NCBI GenBank assembly: GCA_012513245.1
Contig: JAAZCN010000280.1
Location: forward strand, 1 to 9,596
Origin: Synergistaceae bacterium
GTDB lineage: Bacteria > Synergistota > Synergistia > Synergistales > Synergistaceae
DNA: 9,596 bases
Direction: 5' to 3'
Position 1 is the first letter of the stretch, and every line of letters starts with the position of its first letter. Shown piece by piece: positions 1 through 7,296 of this stretch. Under the pieces are notes generated by a model that ran no database searches, was not told the DNA's origin, and worked only from the letters and a program-made list of their open reading frames with translations. The position numbers were made by a program, and so were the translations under genes.

Positions 1-491
1 AGGACAGGACAGCCTGTAAAAGGAACGATATGATGGCTTCTGTTTTTGTAAAAACCGGCAATAAATCTTTGACTACGATCATTCTGTACAGGAAGAGAGG
101 CCTTGTTTCTGTAGCCCCATTGTGAAGGTGAGGGAAAACATTGATTAACTGAAGGGTCCGGGACTCCTCCGATCCTTCTGATGGCATCGTAGACAGTCTT
201 TGTTTTAAGTTCGAGCTGTGATGCGTAATTTATGTGCTGGAGCTGGCAGCCTCCACACTTTCCAAAGACCGGGCACTGAGGTTTTATCCTTATTGAAGAG
301 TCATTGTGCCTTTCAAGAACTTTAGCTACAGCATAGTTCTTCTTTGCCTGCACTATACGGCATGTCACTTCTTCTTCGGGAAGGGCATCAGGGACAAAGA
401 CAACGAAGCGTTCGTCGCCGAGTCTTACTATGCCAGCTCCTTCGTTGTTAATTTCTCTGATTATAAATTTTGTGATATCTCCCTGAACCAT
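1..491 (-). CDS. rlmD: 23S rRNA (uracil-5-)-methyltransferase RlmD/RumA family, N-terminal part (3' end outside window)
   Basis: This is an open frame of 163 codons that runs off the left edge, so only the N-terminal portion is present. Residues 1-60 look like a TRAM RNA-binding domain (GDITKFIIREINNEGAGIVR). Cysteines 73, 79 and 82 (CPVFGKCGGCQLQH) and C161 (FTGCPV) have the CX5CX2C plus distal Cys pattern of the [4Fe-4S] cluster of RumA/RlmD enzymes. These enzymes use S-adenosylmethionine to methylate a uracil at C5 in 23S rRNA; the catalytic methyltransferase domain would lie beyond the window. ATG at 491 is preceded by GGAGGG (497-502) with 6 bases spacing, which supports this start. It follows korC after a strong terminator, so it probably has its own promoter, but I see only AT-rich TATATA around 511-516 and no convincing -35. 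Which uridine is modified, and so RlmD versus another COG2265 paralogue (RlmCD, TrmA-like), cannot be decided from this part. Confidence 0.85.
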   Translation of the reverse strand, partial: MVQGDITKFIIREINNEGAGIVRLGDERFVVFVPDALPEEEVTCRIVQAKKNYAVAKVLERHNDSSIRIKPQCPVFGKCGGCQLQHINYASQLELKTKTVYDAIRRIGGVPDPSVNQCFPSPSQWGYRNKASLPVQNDRSQRFIAGFYKNRSHHIVPFTGCPV

Positions 492-518
492 TTGATCCCT
501 CCAAAAGGATATATATAG

Positions 519-548
519 AAAAAGGGGCAGGGAATTACCCCTGCCCCT
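519..548 (-). terminator. Rho-independent terminator after korC
   Basis: A perfect 10-bp G/C-rich inverted repeat (523-532 with 539-548) encloses a 6-base loop. On the minus strand it is followed by five T's (523-519). It lies 27 bases past the korC stop codon and upstream of the rlmD ribosome-binding site, so it should end the korDABC transcript and insulate rlmD. Confidence 0.85.
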
Positions 549-575
549 GCTTATAGATTATATCAGATGCTTAAC

Positions 576-1145
576 TTACTTCCTTGCTGCCATTGCTTCG
601 GACATCATTTCATATCCGTAATCAAAAGCCTTGGAGTTAAGTTCTTCTGTTCCCTTGGGAACTCTTGCAAGAATAGCGGTCTTTATGGCTTCCGGCTTTG
701 TCAGCTCCTTAACTTCAAGAACCCTTGCAGCGGTGCCGAGGGCTACCATGTTGACGACGATCTCACGGCCAAGCTTCTCTCTTGCTGTCCTGACGATAGG
801 AAGAAGGTAGACGTCAGCGTCGATCTTCGGTGGCTCTGTTACAAAGAAATCGTCAAGAATGACGGTAGCACCCTTTGCTGTGTCGTGGATGTACGAATCA
901 CATGACTTCTGAGTAAGGATGATCTGAAGATTGGGATGCGAAGCCTTTGGATAGTCTATTTCGGCCCGGTCGTATACAACTTCTGATTTGGAAGCTCCAC
1001 CGCGGGCTTCCGGACCGTATGACTGACTCTGTACTGAATTGAGGCCTTCTGTATGAAGTGCGGCAGCCTCACCCAGGATCACTGCGGCGAGAATGACTCC
1101 CTGTCCGCCGGATCCAGCAACGCGAATTTCAAAACGTTCGCTCAT
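576..1145 (-). CDS. korC: 2-oxoacid:ferredoxin oxidoreductase, gamma subunit
   Basis: The product is 189 aa and matches the pyruvate/ketoisovalerate oxidoreductase catalytic-domain family (gamma subunit). It shows the N-terminal glycine-rich GSGGQG (residues 11-16) and the family hallmark SYGPEARGGASKSEVV (42-57). In four-subunit enzymes this chain packs with alpha and beta to form the complex that oxidatively decarboxylates a 2-oxoacid with CoA, giving acyl-CoA, CO2 and reduced ferredoxin in the cytoplasm. ATG at 1145 has GGAGGT at 1153-1158, directly after the korB stop, leaving a 13-base gap. It is the last gene of korDABC and is followed by a terminator. The family is clear. The substrate (2-oxoglutarate or a branched-chain or aryl 2-oxoacid) is not fixed by this subunit, so the kor name is the most likely rather than proven. 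Confidence 0.88.
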   Translation of the reverse strand: MSERFEIRVAGSGGQGVILAAVILGEAAALHTEGLNSVQSQSYGPEARGGASKSEVVYDRAEIDYPKASHPNLQIILTQKSCDSYIHDTAKGATVILDDFFVTEPPKIDADVYLLPIVRTAREKLGREIVVNMVALGTAARVLEVKELTKPEAIKTAILARVPKGTEELNSKAFDYGYEMMSEAMAARK

Positions 1146-1158
1146 GATCCGTTACCTC

Positions 1159-1986
1159 CTATGCCTTCTGAGCGCGGGCGATGACTTCATCGTAGCGCTT
1201 AGTGTATTCACGGGCATCTTCTATATTGACGAATTCGCCAACAATAATCTTGCCCTTAAGTTCTTCAGCGGTCATTGTGTCGGCCTTGGCCTTCATTACT
1301 GAGTTGTCTTTAAGGTAATTGATATTGTCCATTGGACGGCTGCGTTTGTTCTTACGACCAAATTGAGTGTGGCAGAAAGAAACAAGCTCAACTACCGCAA
1401 AGCCCTTCTTTTGGTGCTCGATGGCTTTTTTGAGTATCTGCTCGCACATTGCAGGTTGTGCAACCGTTGCACGTGCAACGTATGTAGCACCTGCACCCTC
1501 TGCGAGTTTGCAGACATCAAATGTCGGGTCAATTGCACCGTAAGGAGCTGTAGATGCAAAGGCACCTTCCGGAGTTGTTGGGGAAGCCTGTCCGCCGGTC
1601 ATGCCGTAGATGTTGTTGTTCATAATAACTGCTGTGATACCAATGTTGCGACGGCACGCATGGATGAAATGGTTTCCGCCGATAGCAGTTCCGTCTCCAT
1701 CTCCCATTACGTTGACGATGGTGAGATCGGGATTTGCAAGCCTAACTCCTGTCGCAAAGGCGAGTGATCGTCCGTGCGCTGTATGGAGCGTGCATGCGTC
1801 GATATATCCGGGCATACGGCTTGAGCATCCTATCCCGGAAGAAATGCATATTTGATCCTGAGGGATCTTAAGGCCTGTGAGTGCGCGGAGTATTGCGTGC
1901 ATGATAATTCCATGTCCGCATCCCGGGCACCAGATGTGTGGCATAAATTTGGTACGTAGGAGTTTTTTTACATCTTCGCGGGGCAT
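1159..1986 (-). CDS. korB: 2-oxoacid:ferredoxin oxidoreductase, beta (TPP-binding) subunit
   Basis: The product is 275 aa, the usual size of the beta chain. It contains WCPGCGHG (19-26), and four cysteines, C20, C23, C54 and C205, are spaced as expected for the internal [4Fe-4S] cluster of OFOR beta subunits. The thiamine-diphosphate/Mg motif runs from GDGDGTAIGGNH (95-106) to NNNIYGMTGGQ (123-133). It holds the TPP active site and passes electrons to the ferredoxin-like delta chain. ATG at 1986 begins 2 bases after the korA stop. Its AAGGAGGT (1996-2003) is embedded in the last codons of korA (Lys-Glu-Val-Ala), which suggests translational coupling. The pairing with a single-domain alpha subunit and a separate gamma and delta is the Kor/Vor architecture, not the fused pyruvate oxidoreductase. 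Confidence 0.92.
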   Translation of the reverse strand: MPREDVKKLLRTKFMPHIWCPGCGHGIIMHAILRALTGLKIPQDQICISSGIGCSSRMPGYIDACTLHTAHGRSLAFATGVRLANPDLTIVNVMGDGDGTAIGGNHFIHACRRNIGITAVIMNNNIYGMTGGQASPTTPEGAFASTAPYGAIDPTFDVCKLAEGAGATYVARATVAQPAMCEQILKKAIEHQKKGFAVVELVSFCHTQFGRKNKRSRPMDNINYLKDNSVMKAKADTMTAEELKGKIIVGEFVNIEDAREYTKRYDEVIARAQKA

Positions 1987-1988
1987 AA

Positions 1989-3119
1989 TTACGCCACCTC
2001 CTTGATGAAGGACATTATCTGATCGGGTTTGTAAAGTTCACCATTGATAAGGTTTTTGCGATGTACTTCGCATCTTCCGGCTACAGCTCTCTCTACTTCG
2101 TTCACCATCTGTCCGGCGTTGAGTTCCGGTACGATTATATGTTTGACTCTCTTTGAGATTTCTGTGATCTCCTTGTCCGGGAAGGGCCAAAGTGTGATGG
2201 GGCGGAAATGTCCGACTTTGACTCCCTGGAGACGAAGTTCACGGATCGCACGTAGAGCTGAGCGAGAAACGCTGCCGTAAGAAACTATTACTACTTCTGC
2301 GTCATCCATGTTATCTTCTTTGAATTCGACTATATCATCGCGGAAACGGTCTACCTTGCGGATGATACGGGTTGCTTTTTTATCTATCTCGTCAGCTTCG
2401 TTTGTCGGAAATCCCCAGTCATTGCTGGTGAGACCTGTGACGTGCCAGCGATATCCGTCACCAAATGCTGCCATCGGAGGAACATCATCATCGTCTGCCT
2501 TGTAGGGAATAAATTCTTCCGGACATACGGTCGGCTTTTTGCGGTTTATGATCTCAAATGAGCCGGGTTCAGGGATGACGATCTTTTCGCGCATATGGCC
2601 AATGATCTCGTCAGACAAGATAAGTACGGGCTGACGGAAGCGCTCTGCCATGTTGAAGGCTTTTACCGTTATTTCATAACACTCCTGGATCGATGAAGGG
2701 GCATAGGCTATTGTAGCGTGATCACCATGAGTTCCCCATTTGGCCTGCATTACATCGGCCTGTGAAACTTTGGTCGGAAGTCCTGTTGAGGGGCCGCCGC
2801 GCTGTACGTCGGCAACTACGAGTGGGATTTCCGCAATGTATGCATAGCCCAGCAGTTCCTGTTTAAGAGAAATACCGGGTCCTGAGCTTCCTGTCATAGA
2901 TTTAAGGCCTGCAATAGAAGCACCTATTGCGGCTGCGATCCCGCCGATCTCATCTTCCATCTGAATAAACTTTCCGCCAAGCCTTGGAAGTTCTTCAGAC
3001 ATAGTTTCCATGATCTCTGTTGAAGGAGTTATTGGATAACCTCCAAAGAATCTGCATCCGGCGGCAATTGCTCCCATAGCTAATGCTTTGTTACCCTGCC
3101 AGAATTCAATCTGCGCCAT
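1989..3119 (-). CDS. korA: 2-oxoacid:ferredoxin oxidoreductase, alpha subunit
   Basis: The product is 376 aa, a normal length for KorA-type alpha chains that lack the fused gamma domain. Recognisable elements are GYPITPSTEI (27-36), MEDEIGG (54-60), which contains the conserved Glu that would contact thiamine diphosphate, and RGGPSTGLPTKVSQ (107-120). A C-terminal transketolase-type domain spans roughly 270-376 (DAEVVIVSYGSVSRSA region). With korB it forms the active-site interface that binds the 2-oxoacid. ATG at 3119 lies 2 bases after the korD stop, with AAGGAG at 3131-3137, about 11 bases upstream. The YPITPST signature is typical of 2-oxoglutarate/2-oxoacid enzymes, but substrate specificity is an inference. 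In an amino-acid fermenter it could oxidise oxoacids formed by transamination, or run in reverse for carboxylation. Confidence 0.9.
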   Translation of the reverse strand: MAQIEFWQGNKALAMGAIAAGCRFFGGYPITPSTEIMETMSEELPRLGGKFIQMEDEIGGIAAAIGASIAGLKSMTGSSGPGISLKQELLGYAYIAEIPLVVADVQRGGPSTGLPTKVSQADVMQAKWGTHGDHATIAYAPSSIQECYEITVKAFNMAERFRQPVLILSDEIIGHMREKIVIPEPGSFEIINRKKPTVCPEEFIPYKADDDDVPPMAAFGDGYRWHVTGLTSNDWGFPTNEADEIDKKATRIIRKVDRFRDDIVEFKEDNMDDAEVVIVSYGSVSRSALRAIRELRLQGVKVGHFRPITLWPFPDKEITEISKRVKHIIVPELNAGQMVNEVERAVAGRCEVHRKNLINGELYKPDQIMSFIKEVA

Positions 3120-3121
3120 AT

Positions 3122-3334
3122 TTAGTCACGCTCCTTAATTGTTATTGCCATATCTGGGCAGATGTTTTCGCACTGGCGGCAGCCAATGCAATCGTCAGGA
3201 CGTACAGGCACACTTTTAACCTGTTCGTTTAGTTCAAGAACTTTCTTAGGGCATATAGCGATACAGAGACCACATCCTTTGCACCATTTGTTAAAGACTT
3301 CGATGTCGAACTTCTTCGCCAAAAAACCCACCAT
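3122..3334 (-). CDS. korD: 2-oxoacid:ferredoxin oxidoreductase, delta subunit (2[4Fe-4S] ferredoxin-like)
   Basis: The product is 70 aa with two classical four-cysteine clusters: C18-C21-C24-C28 (WCKGCGLCIAICP) and C49-C52-C55-C59 (DCIGCRQCENICP). This is the bacterial 2[4Fe-4S] ferredoxin fold that serves as the electron-output subunit of the Kor complex. It is the first gene of the operon. The start is uncertain: the purine-rich GGGAAGG (3335-3341) directly abuts ATG 3334, too close for normal initiation. GTG at 3331 or TTG at 3322, about 12 bases after that element, are alternatives, and none of them alters the cysteine motifs. A promoter candidate lies 68-96 bases upstream. Confidence 0.9.
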   Translation of the reverse strand: MVGFLAKKFDIEVFNKWCKGCGLCIAICPKKVLELNEQVKSVPVRPDDCIGCRQCENICPDMAITIKERD

Positions 3335-3401
3335 CCTTCCCTATATCTAATCAGTATTTTGTTTGTCGACCATAATAGTATCTATTGGCACAACCTTGGG
3401 T

Positions 3402-3430
3402 ATTATGACAAACATTTCACAATAATTCAA
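3402..3430 (-). promoter_or_regulatory. Likely sigma-70-type promoter of korDABC (extended -10)
   Basis: On the minus strand TTGAAT (3430-3425) and CATAAT (3407-3402) are separated by exactly 17 bases. A TG one base before the -10 makes it an extended -10 element. Transcription would start near 3395, leaving a leader of about 60 bases before korD. It lies in the 132-base gap between tsaB and korD, the only sizeable gap where the operon could begin. Confidence 0.5.
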
Positions 3431-3466
3431 GGTGAAGATTAAATTCTTTATATTCTGACAATAGAA

Positions 3467-4132
3467 TCAGATATATGAAGTTGGACCTATGTCCGGTTCA
3501 CGAAGATAAGCACCCTGTATCTTGTCAGGAGAAATCGAAAGTTCTTTGTAATATTCTCCCAGTAAAGCTGTCTGCCCCGGTCTTCCAATAGTTCTTGGCA
3601 AGACATTATTAGGCAGAGCTGAAAATTCATTGAATAAGCTCACGTCTTTGCCTACCAGCATAGCATCGGGATAAAGGTTGAGGAAATCAGCAAATTCTGC
3701 AGCAGTGCAAAACTTAGGGTATACAAATGGCTTTAATTCACTCCCATCAGAAAAATATAGCGCGCAGTATATGCAATTCTGTCTAGCTTTTACAATTGGA
3801 ACCAGAGGGATCCCCATAGCTCTGAGATCATGGACAAAGGTCTCAAGTGATGAGACCGGGAGTATTTTTATTCCAAGAGCTTTTGCAAGAGCTGCAGAAT
3901 ATGCAATGCCCGTCCTGATCCCGGTGTAATATCCCGGACCGTTCGCTGCTGCTATCAGACCCAGTTCTGAAATATCAATTGAAAGATCGGAAAGCATCTC
4001 TTCTACAAGAACGGGAAGGCGTGATGATTGCTGACGTCCCAGTTCAATACTTATCTCAGAAAGTAAAACACCTTCTGAGACAATCCCTATGTTTGTAAAT
4101 TTAGTCGTGCAGTCTATTCCCAGTACCTTCAT
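3467..4132 (-). CDS. tsaB: tRNA threonylcarbamoyladenosine biosynthesis protein TsaB (YeaZ)
   Basis: The product is 221 aa and belongs to the YeaZ/TsaB family of ASKHA-fold proteins. MKVLGIDCTT at the N-terminus and NGPGYYTGIRTG (64-75) correspond to the usual L-x-I-D-T and GPGSFTGLR-x-G motifs. RQQSSRLP (33-40) takes the place of the common RxHSxxL element, with Gln where His is usual. TsaB scaffolds TsaD and TsaE in the complex that places threonylcarbamoyl on A37 of ANN-reading tRNAs. ATG 4132 has AGAGGT a few bases upstream, inside the end of tsaE. The two genes overlap by 32 bases, so they are probably translationally coupled. TsaD and TsaC are not in this window. Nothing convincing as a terminator follows the stop; only a weak 5-bp inverted repeat is present near 3452-3467. 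Confidence 0.88.
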   Translation of the reverse strand: MKVLGIDCTTKFTNIGIVSEGVLLSEISIELGRQQSSRLPVLVEEMLSDLSIDISELGLIAAANGPGYYTGIRTGIAYSAALAKALGIKILPVSSLETFVHDLRAMGIPLVPIVKARQNCIYCALYFSDGSELKPFVYPKFCTAAEFADFLNLYPDAMLVGKDVSLFNEFSALPNNVLPRTIGRPGQTALLGEYYKELSISPDKIQGAYLREPDIGPTSYI

Positions 4133-4652
4133 AATTAACCTCTTTTTCGCAGAGTGATCCGAGGATATCCTCGTAAAGATCCTTTATAAGGTTCTCGGCA
4201 GTTTCCCCCAGCGCTTTTATATTTATGGTTCTGGTAGTCTCACTCTCGCCGTACTGGTTTATAGTGATGTCAAGGGTGTCATTTAAAGGAGGTGTGTGCC
4301 ATCTCTCTGCCCATTCCACCACAAGCACATATCCACTATCTATGTAATTTTCAAAATCCAGGGCGTCTGCCTCAACATGGGAATTAAGTCTGTAAAGGTC
4401 TGCGTGGACAAGCGGTATCTCTCCTTTGTGTTCAGCTATGAGTATAAATGTCGGGCTCTTGATCTTGCAGCAGCCCAGCGCTTTGCCTATTCCCTGAGTA
4501 AGAAGAGTCTTACCCATGCCAAGACCGCCATGTAAAAGTATGGTGAGCCCGGGAAAAGCCTGCCTGCCTAACGACATTCCCAGAGACCGCGTCTCCTCTT
4601 CAGAAAAGGTTACTATCTCTAATTTTTTAGTTGAGTGTGAAAGGCAGTGCAT
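4101..4652 (-). CDS. tsaE: tRNA threonylcarbamoyladenosine biosynthesis ATPase TsaE (YjeE)
   Basis: This P-loop ATPase provides the ATP-driven turnover step of t6A37 synthesis with TsaB and TsaD. Counting from ATG 4652 (183 aa), Walker A is GGLGMGKT (42-49), followed by the family motifs SPTF (66-69), HADLYRL (83-89) and VVEWAER (111-117, usually VEWPER). I chose ATG 4652 because the only longer starts are non-ATG (for example TTG 4700, upstream CAA on the plus strand) and would add residues not typical of TsaE. The ribosome-binding site at 4652 is weak (GAGAGAG-like). The frame overlaps the 3' end of nnr by 26 bases and the 5' end of tsaB by 32 bases, so this is a tightly packed operon. The C-terminal roughly 25 residues (LYEDILGSLCEKEVN region) extend past the usual 150-aa family length. 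Confidence 0.87.
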   Translation of the reverse strand: MHCLSHSTKKLEIVTFSEEETRSLGMSLGRQAFPGLTILLHGGLGMGKTLLTQGIGKALGCCKIKSPTFILIAEHKGEIPLVHADLYRLNSHVEADALDFENYIDSGYVLVVEWAERWHTPPLNDTLDITINQYGESETTRTINIKALGETAENLIKDLYEDILGSLCEKEVNYEGTGNRLHD

Positions 4653-6159
4653 CTGCGATCTCTCTCGCCAGTGTTCCGCGGGTCCCGCAATTTTTTTCAA
4701 TCATTGATCCTGCAGCAGCATGTGCAGCGGCTGCTATTAGCACCGCATTATAAATTGGCATTCCGCTTGCCATTAGTGCGCCCGCAGCTCCGCTCAGCAC
4801 GTCTCCCGAACCGGGGACTGCAAGAGAGGGAGAGCCTTCCTTTATAATTGTAATGCTTTTTCCTCTTGAATATACCAAAGTATCCATACCTTTCAGCAGT
4901 ACCGTTCCACCAATACGCGACATAGAAATGGCAGCTCCCGGTCTGTCTTTGTTTATCTCGTCAGATGTTACGTTAAGCAAACCGGCAGCCTCACCGCTAT
5001 GAGGTGTAAGCACAGCATCAGCTCTGAAGTCAGGCTTTTTTTTCTCCAACGAAAGAAAATGAAGACCGTCACCATCCACAAGCAGTGGTTTTTTCCATTT
5101 ATTCCAAAACCAGTCAGTTATGAGCTCAGAAAATTCGTTTCTGCCAAGACCCGGACCAACAACAGCTGCATCGCACCTGTTGTTCCATGGAAGTATAGCT
5201 TCAGCAAGACTCTCAGGCGAGATCCTATCCCCTCTTGTCCTCAGCGGTACGAAAATAGCCTCTGGAAGTAAGATGGATGCGCTGTCGACCATAAAATCGG
5301 GGATCGCAAGTACCACCAGTCCTGCGCCTGAACGCAGTGCGCCAAGTCCGGCAAGCAACGGAGCTCCTCTGTAGTTGACGCTTCCGCCGACCACAAGCAA
5401 TCCTCCCTTTTTGCCCTTATGGGTCTCTTTTGGTATCGGAGGCAGTAGCTTTGGTATGTCCTCTCTGCCGAACGACAGGACGCTCTCTTTGTCCCCAAGG
5501 ACCTTGTCAGGAGATATACCTATATCTGCGATAACAACGGTGCCGCACATATTGTAAGCAGGAGAAAAACACATTCCTTTCTTTGCTGCAAGGAATGTAA
5601 CTGTCATTTCGGCCTTGACGCATGGGTCGTAAATATTGCCTGTTAAAGGATCGATTCCACTTGGTATATCAAATGCCACAACTGCCCTGCTGTTATTACA
5701 AAGCCTTACAAGGCGTTCAACTTCTCCTCTTGGTGCTCCTTTGGAGCCTGTACCCAGAAGCGAGTCTATTATGCAGTCAGCGCACTCTATATCTTCTTTT
5801 ATCTCTCTGTCTGAAAGATTCTTTGAGCATCTTATTTTGCAGTTCGGGTCGTTCATATTTACTAATGCATCAAGGTTTGTCTTTGCATCGCCTTTGTATG
5901 CTCCCATATCAGATGACAATATCAGGTTTACCTTGAGATTTTTTTTCAAAAAGCATCTTGCAGCAACAAAACCGTCTCCGCCGTTATTGCCCGGCCCTGC
6001 AAAAACAAGGAAGCTAATTGCGTTAGGATACCTTTTCAAAACCTCATGGGCTGCGTTGGTTCCGGCGTTCTCCATAAGTTTCAGTGAAGTTATGCCATAC
6101 TTATCCACTGCAAGGACGTCTGCCTGCCGAATGTCTTCAGGGTTAAAATATTTCATCAT
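4627..6159 (-). CDS. nnr: Bifunctional NAD(P)H-hydrate epimerase / ADP-dependent (S)-NAD(P)H-hydrate dehydratase
   Basis: This 510-aa fusion repairs damaged (hydrated) NADH and NADPH in the cytoplasm. The N-terminal YjeF_N/NnrE epimerase half (about 1-225) shows AGPGNNGGDG (54-63), DSLLGTG (132-138) and DIPSGIDPLTG (164-174). The C-terminal ribokinase-like NnrD dehydratase half (about 235-510) shows HKGKKGGLLVVGGS (247-260), VGPGLG (334-339), VDGDGL (361-366), LTPHSGE (384-390), LLKG (421-424) and PGSGDVLSG (449-457), whose Asp is the expected catalytic base. The stretch before that core reads SPSLAVPGSGD rather than the more usual NPGMATGGSGD. ATG 6159 overlaps the acpS stop in an ATGA junction. 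Its own end overlaps tsaE, so it is in the middle of a coupled operon. Length and motif order match the common bacterial fusion. Confidence 0.93.
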   Translation of the reverse strand: MMKYFNPEDIRQADVLAVDKYGITSLKLMENAGTNAAHEVLKRYPNAISFLVFAGPGNNGGDGFVAARCFLKKNLKVNLILSSDMGAYKGDAKTNLDALVNMNDPNCKIRCSKNLSDREIKEDIECADCIIDSLLGTGSKGAPRGEVERLVRLCNNSRAVVAFDIPSGIDPLTGNIYDPCVKAEMTVTFLAAKKGMCFSPAYNMCGTVVIADIGISPDKVLGDKESVLSFGREDIPKLLPPIPKETHKGKKGGLLVVGGSVNYRGAPLLAGLGALRSGAGLVVLAIPDFMVDSASILLPEAIFVPLRTRGDRISPESLAEAILPWNNRCDAAVVGPGLGRNEFSELITDWFWNKWKKPLLVDGDGLHFLSLEKKKPDFRADAVLTPHSGEAAGLLNVTSDEINKDRPGAAISMSRIGGTVLLKGMDTLVYSRGKSITIIKEGSPSLAVPGSGDVLSGAAGALMASGMPIYNAVLIAAAAHAAAGSMIEKNCGTRGTLAREIADALPFTLN

Positions 6160-6527
6160 TTGTTTTTCTCCAGTACCACTACTGCAACTGCGACTCCTGC
6201 CTCATGCGATATGGAGAGAAAAATATTATCGATCCCCTCTTTGGAAAACTTTGAAAGTGTATTTTCATCAAATCGAAACCTGGGACCGGATGCAGTTCTT
6301 TCTATTGAACAGGAATTAATACCAAGTCCGGCTATTCCCCATCCGGTCGCTTTAGATAAGGATTCGCGCGCAGCAAACGCCGCAGCGTAATGTGCAGCCG
6401 GATCTGCTTTAGATTCTGCGTAAGCGACTTCCTCATCAGAAAAAACACGCTTGCAAAATCCTTCTCTGGAAACAGCTTTGCGCATCCGGGAGATATCACA
6501 GACGTCTATTCCAATTCCGCGTATCAT
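6156..6527 (-). CDS. acpS: Holo-[acyl-carrier-protein] synthase
   Basis: The product is 123 aa, the normal size of AcpS. It transfers the 4'-phosphopantetheine arm from CoA to the serine of acyl carrier protein, the activation step needed for fatty-acid synthesis. GIGIDVCDISR (4-14) supplies the Mg-binding Asp8, and FAARESLSKA (51-60) supplies Glu55. The SISHE motif (104-108 region) near the C-terminus completes the family signature. ATG 6527 has AGGTG at 6536-6540, 8 bases away. It is the first gene of the overlapping acpS-nnr-tsaE-tsaB block. The 61-base gap to the upstream glucosaminidase gene shows no clear terminator or promoter, so read-through from that gene is possible. Confidence 0.93.
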   Translation of the reverse strand: MIRGIGIDVCDISRMRKAVSREGFCKRVFSDEEVAYAESKADPAAHYAAAFAARESLSKATGWGIAGLGINSCSIERTASGPRFRFDENTLSKFSKEGIDNIFLSISHEAGVAVAVVVLEKNK

Positions 6528-6588
6528 TTTATATACACCTGCTTTTTTGATATAAGGTCGTACTTTCAGGGCTTACGGAAAAGTCTTT

Positions 6589-7221
6589 CTAGAGTACTTT
6601 AGCTTTTTTAAGCTGGCAGCGTATGATATCTATCTGCCAGTTCTCAAGAGATTTTCTTCTGGCTGCGACTCTGAAGTCTTTAATAAGTTTGTGTTTCCAC
6701 TTGGAACTGTAAATTTCAGGCGCAAGCTTAATTGCTTTTATAGTCAGTTTTTCATAATACTTGTGGTCAGTAGCCCATTTGCCTATTCTTCCTGCATAAA
6801 GCCCGGCAAAATAACCCCATATATTGTCGTGGTTTTTTGCGCACCTTGGATAGTCCTTCCGGATCTTTTTTTCATAATCGTTCAGGAATTCCCCGGGAGA
6901 TCTATATTTTCTAAATTTGGAAACTTGTTTACTATATTCACCGTTCCTGCTCTCAACACTATTCTTTGTTATGTAAGGTTTTCCTGCATTTAGCCACTCT
7001 GACGAGACTTTTATCCCTGCACCGTTGTAACCGTTCTTCCATAAATCACTTTCCCAATATCCCGTTTCACATGCGCTCTGCACCGTGACAGCGAAAGGCT
7101 GGACATGCTTATGTTTTTTTGCGAGTCTATAAAATTCGATCGTGGTCATTGCATGTGCGCTGTCAAATGAAATCAAAACTACAAGTATGGTCAGGGTCAA
7201 CACGCTAAAAAACTTTCTCAT
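6589..7221 (-). CDS. Exported glucosaminidase-domain protein (putative peptidoglycan hydrolase)
   Basis: The product is 210 aa from ATG 7221. Residues 1-24 form a Sec signal peptide (MRKFF basic start, hydrophobic SVLTLTILVVLISF, then DSAHA with likely cleavage after A24). The rest resembles the glucosaminidase family (PF01832, Bax/FlgJ-like endo-beta-N-acetylglucosaminidases). QSACETGYW (48-56) carries the probable catalytic Glu52, followed by NGAGIK (66-71) and FRKYRSPGEFLNDYEKKI (103-120), which matches the family's F-R-x-Y-x-S-x-x-E-S-x-x-D-Y pattern. It would cut glycan strands in the periplasm. Beyond about residue 165 there is a basic tail rich in Lys and Arg. ATG 7221 is preferred over GTG 7239 because the signal peptide starts there and GGAGGA lies about 10 bases upstream, and because the longer form would place acidic MEDKRK before it. 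The exact bond cleaved is not shown by the sequence. Confidence 0.8.
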   Translation of the reverse strand: MRKFFSVLTLTILVVLISFDSAHAMTTIEFYRLAKKHKHVQPFAVTVQSACETGYWESDLWKNGYNGAGIKVSSEWLNAGKPYITKNSVESRNGEYSKQVSKFRKYRSPGEFLNDYEKKIRKDYPRCAKNHDNIWGYFAGLYAGRIGKWATDHKYYEKLTIKAIKLAPEIYSSKWKHKLIKDFRVAARRKSLENWQIDIIRCQLKKAKVL

Positions 7222-7257
7222 CTTTCGTTTGTCCTCCACATCATAATTACATATTTA

Positions 7258-7286
7258 ATAATAACATAACAAACATAACGAACCAA
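7258..7286 (-). promoter_or_regulatory. Likely promoter of the glucosaminidase gene (extended -10)
   Basis: On the minus strand TTGGTT (7286-7281) and TATTAT (7263-7258) are 17 bases apart. A TG one base before the -10 gives an extended -10. It sits just after the 7297-7334 terminator and about 37 bases before the start codon, a sensible place for a new transcription unit. The -35 matches only 3 of 6 consensus bases. Confidence 0.45.
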
Positions 7287-7296
7287 ATACCACCGT

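Noticed and set aside
3452..3467. Small inverted repeat ATTCT/AGAAT after tsaB as a terminator
   Set aside because: The stem is only 5 bp, all weak pairs but one, with no T-run; it would not terminate reliably.
5636..6319. Long plus-strand open frame (227 codons)
   Set aside because: It lies opposite nnr and acpS, both with complete motif sets; its product has no family character, so it is a shadow frame.
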